From: Lewinellaceae bacterium
GTDB lineage: Bacteria; Bacteroidota; Bacteroidia; Chitinophagales; Saprospiraceae
DNA length: 64,000 nt
Assembly: GCA_016712415.1 (NCBI GenBank)
Contig: JADJRC010000014.1
Location: 62,001 to 126,000, forward strand
Direction: 5' to 3'
The notes beneath the pieces are model-generated. The model saw only the letters and a program-made list of their open reading frames with translations, made no database searches and had not been told where the DNA came from. Position numbers and translations under genes: made by a program. Positions 37,251 to 45,229 of this stretch are shown in pieces; within the stretch, counting starts at the first letter, position 1, and the number at the start of each line of letters is the position of its first letter.

Positions 37251-37505
37251 ATGTCAACATCTACTTGGATAATCTTAGGAGTTGTCGCACTTCTTGTTTT
37301 CTTATATTTTAAATTTAAAGGAGCCCAAGGCGTTCCTTTATTAAAGGCTTCTGTTGGGACAACAGATGACGTCATCTATAATGTTCAATTTGAACCCATT
37401 CACCCTGACATTAAACAGATTGAATATGTCAGAATGATTCTCCATTTCACAACTAAAATTTTATTCGTTGTTGAACCAAATAAGCATTACCTAAAAACGA
37501 GATAA
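37251..37505 (+). CDS. Small membrane-anchored hypothetical protein
   Basis: 84 residues: one helix at the N-terminus (WIILGVVALLVFLYFKF), then a polar tail (PLLKASVGTTDDVIYNVQFE). It follows the KTSC lipoprotein by 26 bases and is AT-rich like its neighbours. No family recognised. It may be C-terminally altered, because the last residues (HYLKTR) look like a frame slip. Confidence 0.55.
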   Translation: MSTSTWIILGVVALLVFLYFKFKGAQGVPLLKASVGTTDDVIYNVQFEPIHPDIKQIEYVRMILHFTTKILFVVEPNKHYLKTR

Positions 37506-37587
37506 TCAATTTTATTAGCGAAGTAGCAAAAAACAAAACTAAGCCATGATGAATTAAACTCAATAATAAATAATAAAATAAAAATAA

Positions 37588-37881
37588 AGAAGAGTCCCAG
37601 TTGGAAAAGTTATAGAAGGAATTCTTTTCTTTAAAAATGCCGCTACAAGAAATATTTACACCAAATTACCCACAACCTTATTTGAAAAGCAATTATTGAA
37701 TTCCATAATTGCAGTATTATATTCATGCAATAATAAGTTGGATGAGTTTCATAAGGAATATCTAAAGGAAGCCCTTGTCTACTTGGCAGATGCATATAAT
37801 AACAAAAATATCGACCCTTCAAGTATCGGTTCAATGATTCAATTGCCAAACGAAGCATTCATGGCACATTTCCATAACTAA
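37588..37881 (+). CDS. Hypothetical protein, N-terminus uncertain
   Basis: Frame open from 37588 with no good start codon (the ATG at 37696 would lose half the protein). It reads VPVGKVIEGILFFKNAATRN, then a helical part (LLNSIIAVLYSCNNKLDEFH; ALVYLADAYNNKNIDPSSIG). About 97 residues. The lack of a start suggests a lost base in the A-rich stretch 37560-37590. Function unknown. Confidence 0.45.
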   Translation, partial: RRVPVGKVIEGILFFKNAATRNIYTKLPTTLFEKQLLNSIIAVLYSCNNKLDEFHKEYLKEALVYLADAYNNKNIDPSSIGSMIQLPNEAFMAHFHN

Positions 37882-37896
37882 AATGCCCCCATCAAT

Positions 37897-37941
37897 GCAT
37901 GGTCTCACATGGCCGACTAAGCGCGTCCACGTAGCCCATGC
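37897..37941. repeat. Intergenic palindrome E (attC-like candidate)
   Basis: Arms GCATGG (37897-37902)/CCATGC (37936-37941) with a GC-rich middle (GGCCGACTAAGCGCGTCCACG). TCACGTTA follows. A shortened relative of palindrome C (35088). It stands directly before the Fic promoter. Confidence 0.65.
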
Positions 37942-37957
37942 TCACGTTAAGATAAAT

Positions 37958-37999
37958 AATCGGCTCAAAAACAAAATAATCGGCTCAAATCGGCTCAAT
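37958..37999 (+). promoter_or_regulatory. Triple direct repeat, candidate operator of the Fic gene
   Basis: AATCGGCTCAA occurs at 37958, 37978 and 37988, spaced 20 and 10 bases, i.e. on one face of the helix. The array ends 17 bases before the -7 box. The Fic protein has a C-terminal winged helix, so autoregulation is plausible. Confidence 0.6.
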
Positions 38000-38015
38000 T
38001 TTGGCGAAGGGTTTT

Positions 38016-38023
38016 TAACTTTG
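38016..38023 (+). promoter_or_regulatory. Candidate -7 box of the Fic gene, near-leaderless
   Basis: TAACTTTG fits TAnnTTTG and ends 5 bases before the ATG at 38029, so the transcript would start at or very near the start codon. Confidence 0.5.
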
Positions 38024-38028
38024 CTCCC

Positions 38029-39072
38029 ATGAAAGCGAAAGTTTACCATTTTGATCTAAAATTGAGTTGGAAGATATTGAGCGTAATAAGCCGGATTGAT
38101 CGGTTTGATGCCTCTTGGTCTTCGATTGAGCGCTTAGAAGGTAAAAGCCTTAGACAACTCAAAACTATTGCAACAATCCAGAGCGTCGGAGCTTCTACTC
38201 GGATAGAAGGTTCAAAAATGAGCGATGAAGAGGTTGAGGTACTGTTGAGCAATATTGGCATGAGTAAAATTGAGGACAGGGATTCACAAGAAGTAGTTGG
38301 ATATTTCAATGTACTGGATTTGATTAGCGACTCTTTCCTGGAAATTGATGTGACTGAGAGCAATATAAAAAATCTGCACAACCAATTGTTGAAGTATAGT
38401 GCAAAAGATGATTGGCATCGAGGAGATTACAAACAGCACGTCAACGCAGTAGAAGCGAGTTTTCCCGACGGCACAAAAAAAATAATATTTAGGACAACCG
38501 AGCCAGGGTTTCCAACTGATGACGCGATGAGAGAGGTAGTAGAATGGTATTCAAAAGAAAAAGAGGTTCATCCACTGATAGCATGTGCCTCATTTGTATA
38601 TGAGTTTGTTAGTATTCACCCGTTTCAGGATGGTAATGGGCGACTGAGCCGCCTTCTGACAACATTGCTGCTTCTGAGAAGTGGTTATAAATGGATAGAG
38701 TATGTGAGTTTTGAAAATGAGATTGAAAACAGAAAAAAGGACTATTATATAAGTTTAAGGAGCTGTCAAGCGCAAAGGCCCAATGAAGATATTACGGAAT
38801 GGATAGAATTCTTCCTTGAATCATTGTCGAACATCCAATATAAATTACAGAAGAAGCTAGAGCTGACGGGACAAGACAGTACGCTTTCGCCAAAAGAAAG
38901 AATGGTACATACCTATATCGTAAATAATCCAGGATGTAAAACAGGTGAAATTGCTGGGAAATTGAATATTCCCAAGCCCACGGTAAAGAGGATTGTATCT
39001 GATTTGATCTCAAAGCACCTGATCTTAAAATTTGGACAAGGTGCAGGTACAAATTACCGCGCTGAAGGATGA
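38029..39072 (+). CDS. Fic family protein (AMP transferase) with winged-helix tail
   Basis: 347 residues and unbroken, unlike most island genes. The Fic motif HPFQDGNGRLSR is at ~197-208, complete with catalytic His197. An inhibitory-helix motif SxxxEG is present as S56-T-R-I-E60-G61, so it is a class with N-terminal autoinhibition. The flap/NTP region is VNAVEASFPDG-IIFRTTEPG. The C-terminus (~285-345) has a winged helix (GCKTGEIAGKLNIPKPTVKR). It transfers AMP (or a related group) to Ser/Thr/Tyr of an unknown target. The triple repeat and near-leaderless promoter upstream suggest self-repression. Confidence 0.92.
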   Translation: MKAKVYHFDLKLSWKILSVISRIDRFDASWSSIERLEGKSLRQLKTIATIQSVGASTRIEGSKMSDEEVEVLLSNIGMSKIEDRDSQEVVGYFNVLDLISDSFLEIDVTESNIKNLHNQLLKYSAKDDWHRGDYKQHVNAVEASFPDGTKKIIFRTTEPGFPTDDAMREVVEWYSKEKEVHPLIACASFVYEFVSIHPFQDGNGRLSRLLTTLLLLRSGYKWIEYVSFENEIENRKKDYYISLRSCQAQRPNEDITEWIEFFLESLSNIQYKLQKKLELTGQDSTLSPKERMVHTYIVNNPGCKTGEIAGKLNIPKPTVKRIVSDLISKHLILKFGQGAGTNYRAEG

Positions 39073-39092
39073 TAATAATGCACACAGCTACA

Positions 39093-39139
39093 GCTTCCCT
39101 GCCAACCGCTCGCTAAACGCGGCTGTTTGGCAGGGAAGC
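39093..39139. repeat. Intergenic palindrome F (attC-like candidate)
   Basis: Perfect 13-base arms GCTTCCCTGCCAA (39093-39105)/TTGGCAGGGAAGC (39127-39139), inner stem CCGC/GCGG, loop TCGCTAAAC. AAACGTTGGCA follows, and TGCCAAC (39100) and GTTGGCA (39144) are exact complements, an AAC...GTT arrangement as in attC sites. Shares its core with palindrome D. Confidence 0.8.
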
Positions 39140-39186
39140 AAACGTTGGCAGTATTTTAAAAATAGCGAAACGGCAATAATTTCAAA

Positions 39187-39492
39187 ATGAAAGAATCTGA
39201 AAAACATAATGAACGTATTGCAAAAATGACTTTTGCTTCTGTATATCCCCATTATGTTACGAAAGTTCAAAGTAAAGGAAGAACGGTAGATGAACTAACA
39301 CAAGTAATTGAATGGCTGACAGGTTTTAATCGGGATATACTTCAAGAGGTCATTGAAGAAAATGTGACATTTGAAACCTTTTTTGAAAGGGCAAAACTGA
39401 ATCCAAATGCCGACCTGATAAAAGGGACCATTTGTGGTTATAAAATTGAAGAAATCGGAAGCCCTGCACCTCGAAAAAATGTGCCGGGCTGA
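39187..39492 (+). pseudogene. DUF2200 family protein, C-terminally truncated
   Basis: 101 residues. The N-terminal ~88 residues fit DUF2200 (MTFASVYPHYVTKVQSKGRT; IEWLTGF; FETFFERAKLNPNADLIKGT; ICGYKIEEI). The family's C-terminal helix (LDKLVDEL...) is missing and replaced by GSPAPRKNVPG. The break coincides with the end of AT-rich sequence, so the island boundary appears to cut this gene. Function of the family unknown. Confidence 0.65.
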
Positions 39493-39528
39493 GCAGATGT
39501 AATCCAAAGTCAATAAATTTGTTCCCCA

Positions 39529-40202
39529 ATGGCTGAACCGATTCCGATATATAATTTTTACCATACCATTCGGCAGGAGCCCATGCGGTACCGGCAATTT
39601 GCATTCGACGAGTTGCTGATCGCCGAGTTCAGTTGTCCGCTGGAAAGCGACCTGCAGGCCATGTGGTCGCATCACAATGGCAGGAGACGCACGCACCGGT
39701 GTTGCCCATAGAAACAGACGCTACCCTGGAGGCCTTTTTTCATTCCATGATGTCGTATTTTGCGCGGATGCAGCCGCCTGACAGGGCACTGCTCGAACTG
39801 AAATTCCGTGAGTTGCTGCTCAACGCCACTGCCAACCCGAAAAACCGCGAATTACAGGCCTATTTCTGCTCCCTGCTCAAAGGGCCGCAGGCCTCTACAC
39901 TTCGGCATGTCATGGAGTCCAATTTTTGTTTCAACCTCTCCCTCGAGGAATATGCGCAACTCTGCAGCCGCAGCCTTTCGGCGTTCAAGCGCGATTTTCA
40001 AAAGATGTACGGCACAACTCCCGGAAAATGGCTCCTCGGGAAGCGGCTTGCGCTGGCAGGCGAGTTGATGCGCAACACCGACAAGACGGTGAGTGAAGTG
40101 GCGTATGAGTCCGGCTTCGAAAACCTGTCGCACTTCAGCCGGGTTTTCCGGGCGCATTTTGGCGCCCCACCGGCTGCCTGGAGAAGCCGGCAGGCAGTCT
40201 GA
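39529..40202 (+). pseudogene. AraC-family regulator with internal deletion
   Basis: The start region (MAEPIPIYNFYHTIRQEPMR) and the complete C-terminal half with the double HTH (ALAGELMRNTDKTVSEVAYE; SGFENLSHFSRVFRAHFGAP) are both present but in different frames, joined near 39670-39700. Compared with ordinary ~280-residue relatives, the cupin-type sensor between WSHH and PVLPIETDATLEAFF is absent. Normal regulation is unlikely. GC-rich, so it belongs to the core side of the island edge. Confidence 0.75.
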
Positions 40203-40308
40203 GAAACCGCCTGAGCCGCACAGCAAACGTTCTGACCTTTTGAGCAAAATGAATGTGGTTGCGCCCGGCGCACCTTTGCCCCATCATTCACCTAAAAAGT
40301 ATTACCAC

Positions 40309-41124
40309 ATGATTGCTCAACAAGAATCGATTGCTTTTTCCGGAAATATCCCGGCCAATTACGACAACTACCTGGGTCCGCTTTTTTTTGAACCCTTTGC
40401 CCTGGAAGTTGCCGCGCGTATTCGCCCCCTGCAACCTGCCGCTCTGCTGGAAATCGCCTGCGGTACCGGACGTGTAACCAGGCACCTGCCTTCAAACCTG
40501 CCCGCCGGAGCAGATATCGTGGCTACCGACATCAATCCCGAGATGTTGGCGTACGCCCAAAAAATGATGCCCGAGGGCAACTCTATTATCTGGGATATCG
40601 CTGATGCCGTCAGTTTACCCTACCGGAACGAGTCGTTCGATTGTATACTCAGTCAGTTCGGTGTGATGTTTTACAGCGACCGCCCTCAGGCATATGCGGA
40701 AGCCCTGCGCACCCTCAAACCGGGTGGAACGTTTGTCTTCACCGTCTGGGATACCCTCCGGTTCAATCCCGCTGCACGGATGGCCGACAGCACCCTGGCG
40801 CATTTTTTCCCTGTCGACACGCCGGCTTTTTTCAAAATACCCTTCTCCTGTAATGAAGACCACCTGATCCGCTACGAACTGGCGCTGGCAGGTTTTAAAG
40901 ACATCAAAGTGGAGCGACTGCCTCTTACCGGATATGCCGACACGGCCGAAAACGCGGCGAAAGGGCTGTTGGAGGGCACCCCTGCCCATACGGCTATCGT
41001 GGGCCGGGATGAAGCGCTGCTGCCGCTTATTCAGGCGGAACTTGCCCGGGAACTGGCGGATGCTTTCGGTTCCACCAGCCTGCGTGTGCCGTTGCAGGCG
41101 TTGCTGGTTACGGCTAAAAGGTAA
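40309..41124 (+). CDS. Class I SAM-dependent methyltransferase
   Basis: 271 residues from MIAQQESIAFSGNIPANYDN (ATG at 40309); the longer frame from 40093 runs through the AraC remnant and is spurious. Motif I is LLEIACGTGRVTRHLP, motif II IVATDINPEML, then SFDCILSQFGVMFYSDRPQA and LKPGGTFVFTVWDTL, the UbiE/Methyltransf_11 pattern. It methylates an unknown small molecule or lipid in the cytoplasm. It follows the AraC remnant, as is common for regulator/methyltransferase pairs. Confidence 0.88.
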   Translation: MIAQQESIAFSGNIPANYDNYLGPLFFEPFALEVAARIRPLQPAALLEIACGTGRVTRHLPSNLPAGADIVATDINPEMLAYAQKMMPEGNSIIWDIADAVSLPYRNESFDCILSQFGVMFYSDRPQAYAEALRTLKPGGTFVFTVWDTLRFNPAARMADSTLAHFFPVDTPAFFKIPFSCNEDHLIRYELALAGFKDIKVERLPLTGYADTAENAAKGLLEGTPAHTAIVGRDEALLPLIQAELARELADAFGSTSLRVPLQALLVTAKR

Positions 41125-41382
41125 TGCTTGCCCGGCGTCATGGTGCAGTCAACCTGAAACTGCAATTGTTGCGGGACTGTCGCCGTGGCGCCGGTATTAT
41201 TCTGCCCTGAAGTGGCGCGGGCAGGTGATTAATTTTAGCATTTTTCAGATACACCTTATGAGTTTGGCGGGACATTGACCTATATTTGATCTGCAAGAGT
41301 GATTTACAGCCCAAATAGTAGCGGCTTTCAAAGTGATTTTGGGGCCTTTTCATCCTTTCGGATCAAATAAAACATCAAACCA

Positions 41383-42813
41383 ATGATCAAACACTTCATG
41401 CGCTTGCTTTGCCTGGTATGCTTGTGCATACCTACACCATCCAGTTCTCAATCTTCCACCACTGCCGATGTACTGTTTATTTTGGACGCATCGGGCTCCA
41501 TGTGGCAAAAAATGGACGGCGAATTCAAGGTCGTAATCGCCAAGTCCGTTTTGCAAAAACTGGTTGACGGGCTGCCCGACAATACCCGCGCCGGCCTGAT
41601 CGCCTATGGCCACAACCGAAAATCGGATTGTTCAGACATCGAAACATTGATCCCCCTGGGGAATGTAGATAAAACGGCTTTTTCAGATAAACTCAAGGCC
41701 CTGAACCCGACAGGCATGACGCCTATTGCCATGTCCATCAAGCACGCTCTGGAGCATATTCAAAATGAGCAGAAATCCGTCACCTGCATTCTGGTCAGCG
41801 ATGGCCTGGAAACCTGCTCCGGCGATGCCTGTGATCTGGTCCGGCAGGCAAAGGCAAAAGGAGTTCAGATCACCATGCATGTAATCGGTTTCGGCCTGGC
41901 TGAAAACGATCTCTCCGCCCTCGAATGTATTGCCCAGGCCGGGGGAGGACAATACCTGCCGGCCGGCAATGCAGCAGAACTCGGCAAGGCCCTGGAAAAA
42001 TCGATAGAACAACCGCCGGCAGACGGTGGTTATCTCTCGGTAGGCGTTAACCTTGACGGAAAACGGAAGGATGCCCTGGTCAAAGTGTATAAAAAAGGAG
42101 AAAAGGACGAACTGGTTGCCGGGCGCACGTATGACGGCGCATCAACCAACCCTCGTATTTTCCAACTGCCTGCCGGCATCTACAACGTGGAAGCCAGAGC
42201 CATGAGGATGGATGACAACCCTGTAAAAGTCTTCCAGGATATCCGCGTCCAGGGACCGGACACCACCGTGCTTCTGGCAGACTTCACGCAGGTGGTTGTC
42301 GAGGTGCAGGTCACCCGCAACGGCGCCCTTTCCGACGCGACGGTGACTCTGCTCGACCCGGTTACCAAAAAAACCGTGTCCCAGACCCGTACTTACAGGG
42401 GCGCTGCAACCAACCCGGCCAAATTCAGGGTATTGCCCGGCGCCTACCAGGTACAGATAAAAGGTATAGAAATCGAGGGTGCGCCGGTCAAGGTATTCGA
42501 CCGGCAGGAAGTCGCTGCGGGCAAGTCTGCTTCGCTGAGCCACGATTTTTCATCCGGCGAATTAAGGATTGGCGCCATGCAAAGCGGCGCCTTTGTCGAT
42601 GCGGCCGTGCAGATATATGCCAAAGGCAACAACCAAAATATAGCGGGCGGCCGCACTTATATGAGCGAAAAGACCAACCCCAAAACGTTTGTACTGGAAC
42701 CGGGGAAATACCGGGTCGACCTGCAACCCGTTAAACCCAAAGGCTTGAACAAAAAATCTGTCGAGGTAGAAGTAACAGCCAACGGAGTGACGGAGCAAAC
42801 AGTCGAATGGTAG
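41383..42813 (+). CDS. Secreted von Willebrand factor A domain protein
   Basis: 476 residues. Signal peptide (MIKHFMRLLCLVCLCIPTPS). VWA domain (~28-215) with the full MIDAS DASGSMW, T in GMTPIA, and DG in LVSDGLETCS. Then three related ~90-residue beta repeats, each containing the core GRTYDGASTNPRIFQLPAGIY / SQTRTYRGAATNPAKFRVLP / AGGRTYMSEKTNPKTFVLEP. A metal-dependent adhesion role outside the cytoplasm is likely. It is convergent with the TonB-C gene, sharing the hairpin at 42880. Confidence 0.9.
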   Translation: MIKHFMRLLCLVCLCIPTPSSSQSSTTADVLFILDASGSMWQKMDGEFKVVIAKSVLQKLVDGLPDNTRAGLIAYGHNRKSDCSDIETLIPLGNVDKTAFSDKLKALNPTGMTPIAMSIKHALEHIQNEQKSVTCILVSDGLETCSGDACDLVRQAKAKGVQITMHVIGFGLAENDLSALECIAQAGGGQYLPAGNAAELGKALEKSIEQPPADGGYLSVGVNLDGKRKDALVKVYKKGEKDELVAGRTYDGASTNPRIFQLPAGIYNVEARAMRMDDNPVKVFQDIRVQGPDTTVLLADFTQVVVEVQVTRNGALSDATVTLLDPVTKKTVSQTRTYRGAATNPAKFRVLPGAYQVQIKGIEIEGAPVKVFDRQEVAAGKSASLSHDFSSGELRIGAMQSGAFVDAAVQIYAKGNNQNIAGGRTYMSEKTNPKTFVLEPGKYRVDLQPVKPKGLNKKSVEVEVTANGVTEQTVEW

Positions 42814-42859
42814 GTAATGCAAGCAGGTACCGGTATTGTGCCACACAACGGCCAGACCA

Positions 42860-43321
42860 TTACAACTGAATGGTGTATTGAAAAACCGTCTCTTTCGGTT
42901 TTTCATTTATGGACGCCTCCTTTTGAGCAGGTATCACTGTATAGTTCACCTGAAACTGCACTTGCTGCGGGGGCGGCGCCTGTGGCGCCGGTTTTTGCAC
43001 CGGTTTTCTGAACTGTATCCGGGCTTTTTTGTGGAACAGCACTTTCAGACCCCGGTTTTTCGGCACATCGAATTTGAGCAGGCGCACCACCCGGCAGGCC
43101 TCTTCATCACAGCCGCCGCCGATGCCCTGAAGCACACGCGTTGCCACTACTTTTCCCTGATAATCAATGTCGTAATCAACCAAAACAGTGCCTTCGACAC
43201 CTTCTTCCAATGCGGATGCCGGATACCGCAGGTTGGTCTGAATAAACCTGGACAATTCCTTTGGTCCGCCGGGGTATTCCGGCTGATGGATAAAGAGGGG
43301 CTTTTTTTTGTCCTTTTCCAT
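42860..43321 (-). CDS. TonB C-terminal-domain protein, third gene of an ECF operon
   Basis: 153 residues, no membrane helix. The TonB C-terminal domain occupies most of it (FIHQPEYPGGPKELSRFIQT; NLRYPASALEEGVEGTVLVD; GIGGGCDEEACRVVRLLKFD), followed by a Pro/Gln-rich tail. It starts 3 bases after the anti-sigma-like gene, so it is co-translated. Without a membrane anchor it cannot act as a normal TonB; a signalling link between an outer-membrane receptor and the sigma system is inferred. Confidence 0.8.
   Translation of the reverse strand: MEKDKKKPLFIHQPEYPGGPKELSRFIQTNLRYPASALEEGVEGTVLVDYDIDYQGKVVATRVLQGIGGGCDEEACRVVRLLKFDVPKNRGLKVLFHKKARIQFRKPVQKPAPQAPPPQQVQFQVNYTVIPAQKEASINEKPKETVFQYTIQL
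42880..42904 (+). terminator. Hairpin terminator of the VWA gene
   Basis: Perfect 9-base stem GAAAAACCG/CGGTTTTTC with a 7-base loop, inside the C-terminal coding region of the convergent minus-strand gene. The T-run is part of the 3' arm. Confidence 0.65.
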
Positions 43322-43324
43322 CGC

Positions 43325-43849
43325 TTACTGCATTTTCAACTTGTCCAGCATCTGACGCTGGTGCAGGTATTTTTCCACCACTTTGAGGGCGAGCAAGGTC
43401 AGCACGAAATAGAGTCCGTATTGAAAAACGGGTGTGCCGAATATCCCTCCCCAGTTGACCTCGGGCAATGATACGGCGGGAACTTCAACCGGCAATTGGG
43501 CGGGAATACCCTGGAGGAACATGAACACCAATGCCGAGCAGATAAACAGCCCGAACACGGCAGAGATCAGGTAAATCATCCGGTCCGGTCCTTTTTCCGG
43601 CGCCGTAGCGCGGCCATGCGCCTGTTCTGAAACCCAGGCCGTCATTACCCGTTCGGCAAAGCCTGCGTCGGGCGTCTCCAGCGACAATGCCGTGAAAGCG
43701 CGTTTTTCCGACAGGATAAGGTCGAGGCGCCCGCGCCATTCGGGATGTTGTTGGAGGTAGCCGTCTACCTTCGCTTTGTCTGCCGCCGAAAGGAAATCAT
43801 CGGCGTAATCCCACAGCATATCTTCGGTCAAAAAAAAGTTATTTTCCAT
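43325..43849 (-). CDS. Anti-sigma-like membrane protein
   Basis: 174 residues. A short N-terminal acidic domain (LTEDMLWDYADDFLSAADKA, the LWDYxDxxL/S pattern of anti-sigma N-termini) is followed by two hydrophobic segments (LISAVFGLFICSALVFMFL; FQYGLYFVLTLLALKVVEKY). It lies 20 bases after the sigma gene and 3 before the TonB-C gene. Regulates the sigma factor by sequestration (inferred from context). Confidence 0.75.
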   Translation of the reverse strand: MENNFFLTEDMLWDYADDFLSAADKAKVDGYLQQHPEWRGRLDLILSEKRAFTALSLETPDAGFAERVMTAWVSEQAHGRATAPEKGPDRMIYLISAVFGLFICSALVFMFLQGIPAQLPVEVPAVSLPEVNWGGIFGTPVFQYGLYFVLTLLALKVVEKYLHQRQMLDKLKMQ

Positions 43850-43869
43850 AACATTGGCGCATTAAAGGT

Positions 43870-44445
43870 TCAGGAGGCCATTTCTGTGGCAAATTTATCT
43901 TCGAGGATCAGTTTTAAACGCTGACGGGCCCGACAAAGTTTTGTTTTGGCATTGGTCATGGTCAATCCCATGATGTTGCAAATCTCTTCGAGGTTGTGTT
44001 CGTACAGGTAAAACAGGGTGATAATACCCGAATCGTCGGGCGAAAGCAATGCAATAGCGCGTTGCAATGCCGCATTTCTGTCTTCACGTTCCATACTTAC
44101 CGACACATCCGGCGCGCCTTCGTCTTTCAGCCGGATGGGGCGTTCTTCATCGTCGAGCGACTGTATATCCGGATTTTGCTTGCGCAAAAAGTTCATCGAG
44201 ATCGAATACACGATCCGGTACAGCCAGATGGTGAATTTCGCTTCTCCCCGAAAATCGGGCAGATAGCGAAAAGCCCGCATAAAACAATCTTGTGCCACTT
44301 CGTGGGCATCTTCCCGGTTTTTGACAAAACGCAGCGCCAACGTAAACACATATTGCTCATAGCGCTTCACCAGCATGGCAAATGCACTCTGGCGTCCTGC
44401 CTGAGCCTGTTGAATCAGTGTTTCGTCGGACAAAGTCGCTGACAT
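43870..44445 (-). CDS. ECF-type RNA polymerase sigma factor
   Basis: 191 residues (MSATLSDETLIQQAQAGRQS). Region 2: FAMLVKRYEQYVFTLALRFV, DAHEVAQDCFMRAFRYLPDF. Region 4: DSGIITLFYLYEHNLEEICN, IMGLTMTNAKTKLCRARQRL. The protein is full length for an RpoE/SigW-type factor. Heads a three-gene operon with an anti-sigma-like membrane protein and a TonB-C protein. Confidence 0.94.
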   Translation of the reverse strand: MSATLSDETLIQQAQAGRQSAFAMLVKRYEQYVFTLALRFVKNREDAHEVAQDCFMRAFRYLPDFRGEAKFTIWLYRIVYSISMNFLRKQNPDIQSLDDEERPIRLKDEGAPDVSVSMEREDRNAALQRAIALLSPDDSGIITLFYLYEHNLEEICNIMGLTMTNAKTKLCRARQRLKLILEDKFATEMAS

Positions 44446-44504
44446 CCGTTTGTAGTCTATTGTTTACAGATACTGGACACGGTATCGGCGGGGCTGGTTA
44501 CACC

Positions 44505-45188
44505 CTAACCAAAGAATTTCTTCAGTCGCTTTGCCAAAAGTACAACATCCGTTTGTTCTATGGGGTGTTTGCTGCCGGGAAGTATATTTAAAAGTCCGTT
44601 CGGCAGCAGGCTTGCAGTGGCCTTGCTTTCTTCAGGCGTGACCATGTTGTCGAGTTCGCCCAGCCCGACAGTGACGGGACAGGTAATGATGGCCATATCC
44701 TCAGGTGCAAGTCCGCTGCCGGCCCCAAGGCCGTGTATCATGTCAGCCGTCCGAAGCAACACGGCTTTCCAGTCGGCCGGCGCGTGGCGCTCCGCCAGAA
44801 TCCTGGCAAACGCGGGCACCTTCGCCTCGATCTTTTCAGGGTCGAGCATGGCCATTTCACGTGCAGCCGTTTCAGGGGTCCAGTCGAACTTGGTGCCCAG
44901 GGTAAAAATACGGTTCACAAGGTCGGGGTGGTAGCAGGCCAGGTACAGCGCCACGTAGCCGCCCATCGAATAGCCGAAGATATCCACTTGCGACAAGTTA
45001 TTGTCTGACAGGTACTTTTGAATATATTCGGCAAAACCGGCAATGGAAAAAGCGCCTTGATCCGGCGCCCCGCCGTGGCCGGGAAAATTTGGCGCATATA
45101 TTTCACGGCCTTCCGGAAGGAGCGTTTTCAGCGGATCGAACTGGGCGGCGCTGCCGAGTGCGCCGTGGAGTAAAAGCAGTGGTGTCAT
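44505..45188 (-). CDS. Alpha/beta hydrolase
   Basis: 227 residues from MTPLLLLHGALGSAAQFDPL (ATG at 45188; the TTG two codons earlier is less likely). Nucleophile elbow GYSMGG, oxyanion LLHG at the start, acid in GELDNMVTPEE and His in PGSKHPIEQT complete the catalytic triad. The cap region (ETAAREMAMLDPEKIEAK) is helical. Substrate unknown; such proteins are often esterases or C-C hydrolases. Monocistronic. Confidence 0.88.
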   Translation of the reverse strand: MTPLLLLHGALGSAAQFDPLKTLLPEGREIYAPNFPGHGGAPDQGAFSIAGFAEYIQKYLSDNNLSQVDIFGYSMGGYVALYLACYHPDLVNRIFTLGTKFDWTPETAAREMAMLDPEKIEAKVPAFARILAERHAPADWKAVLLRTADMIHGLGAGSGLAPEDMAIITCPVTVGLGELDNMVTPEESKATASLLPNGLLNILPGSKHPIEQTDVVLLAKRLKKFFG

Positions 45189-45229
45189 GAACAATTTGTA
45201 TTTGATCCTCCTAAAATATCGTCTTTTTT

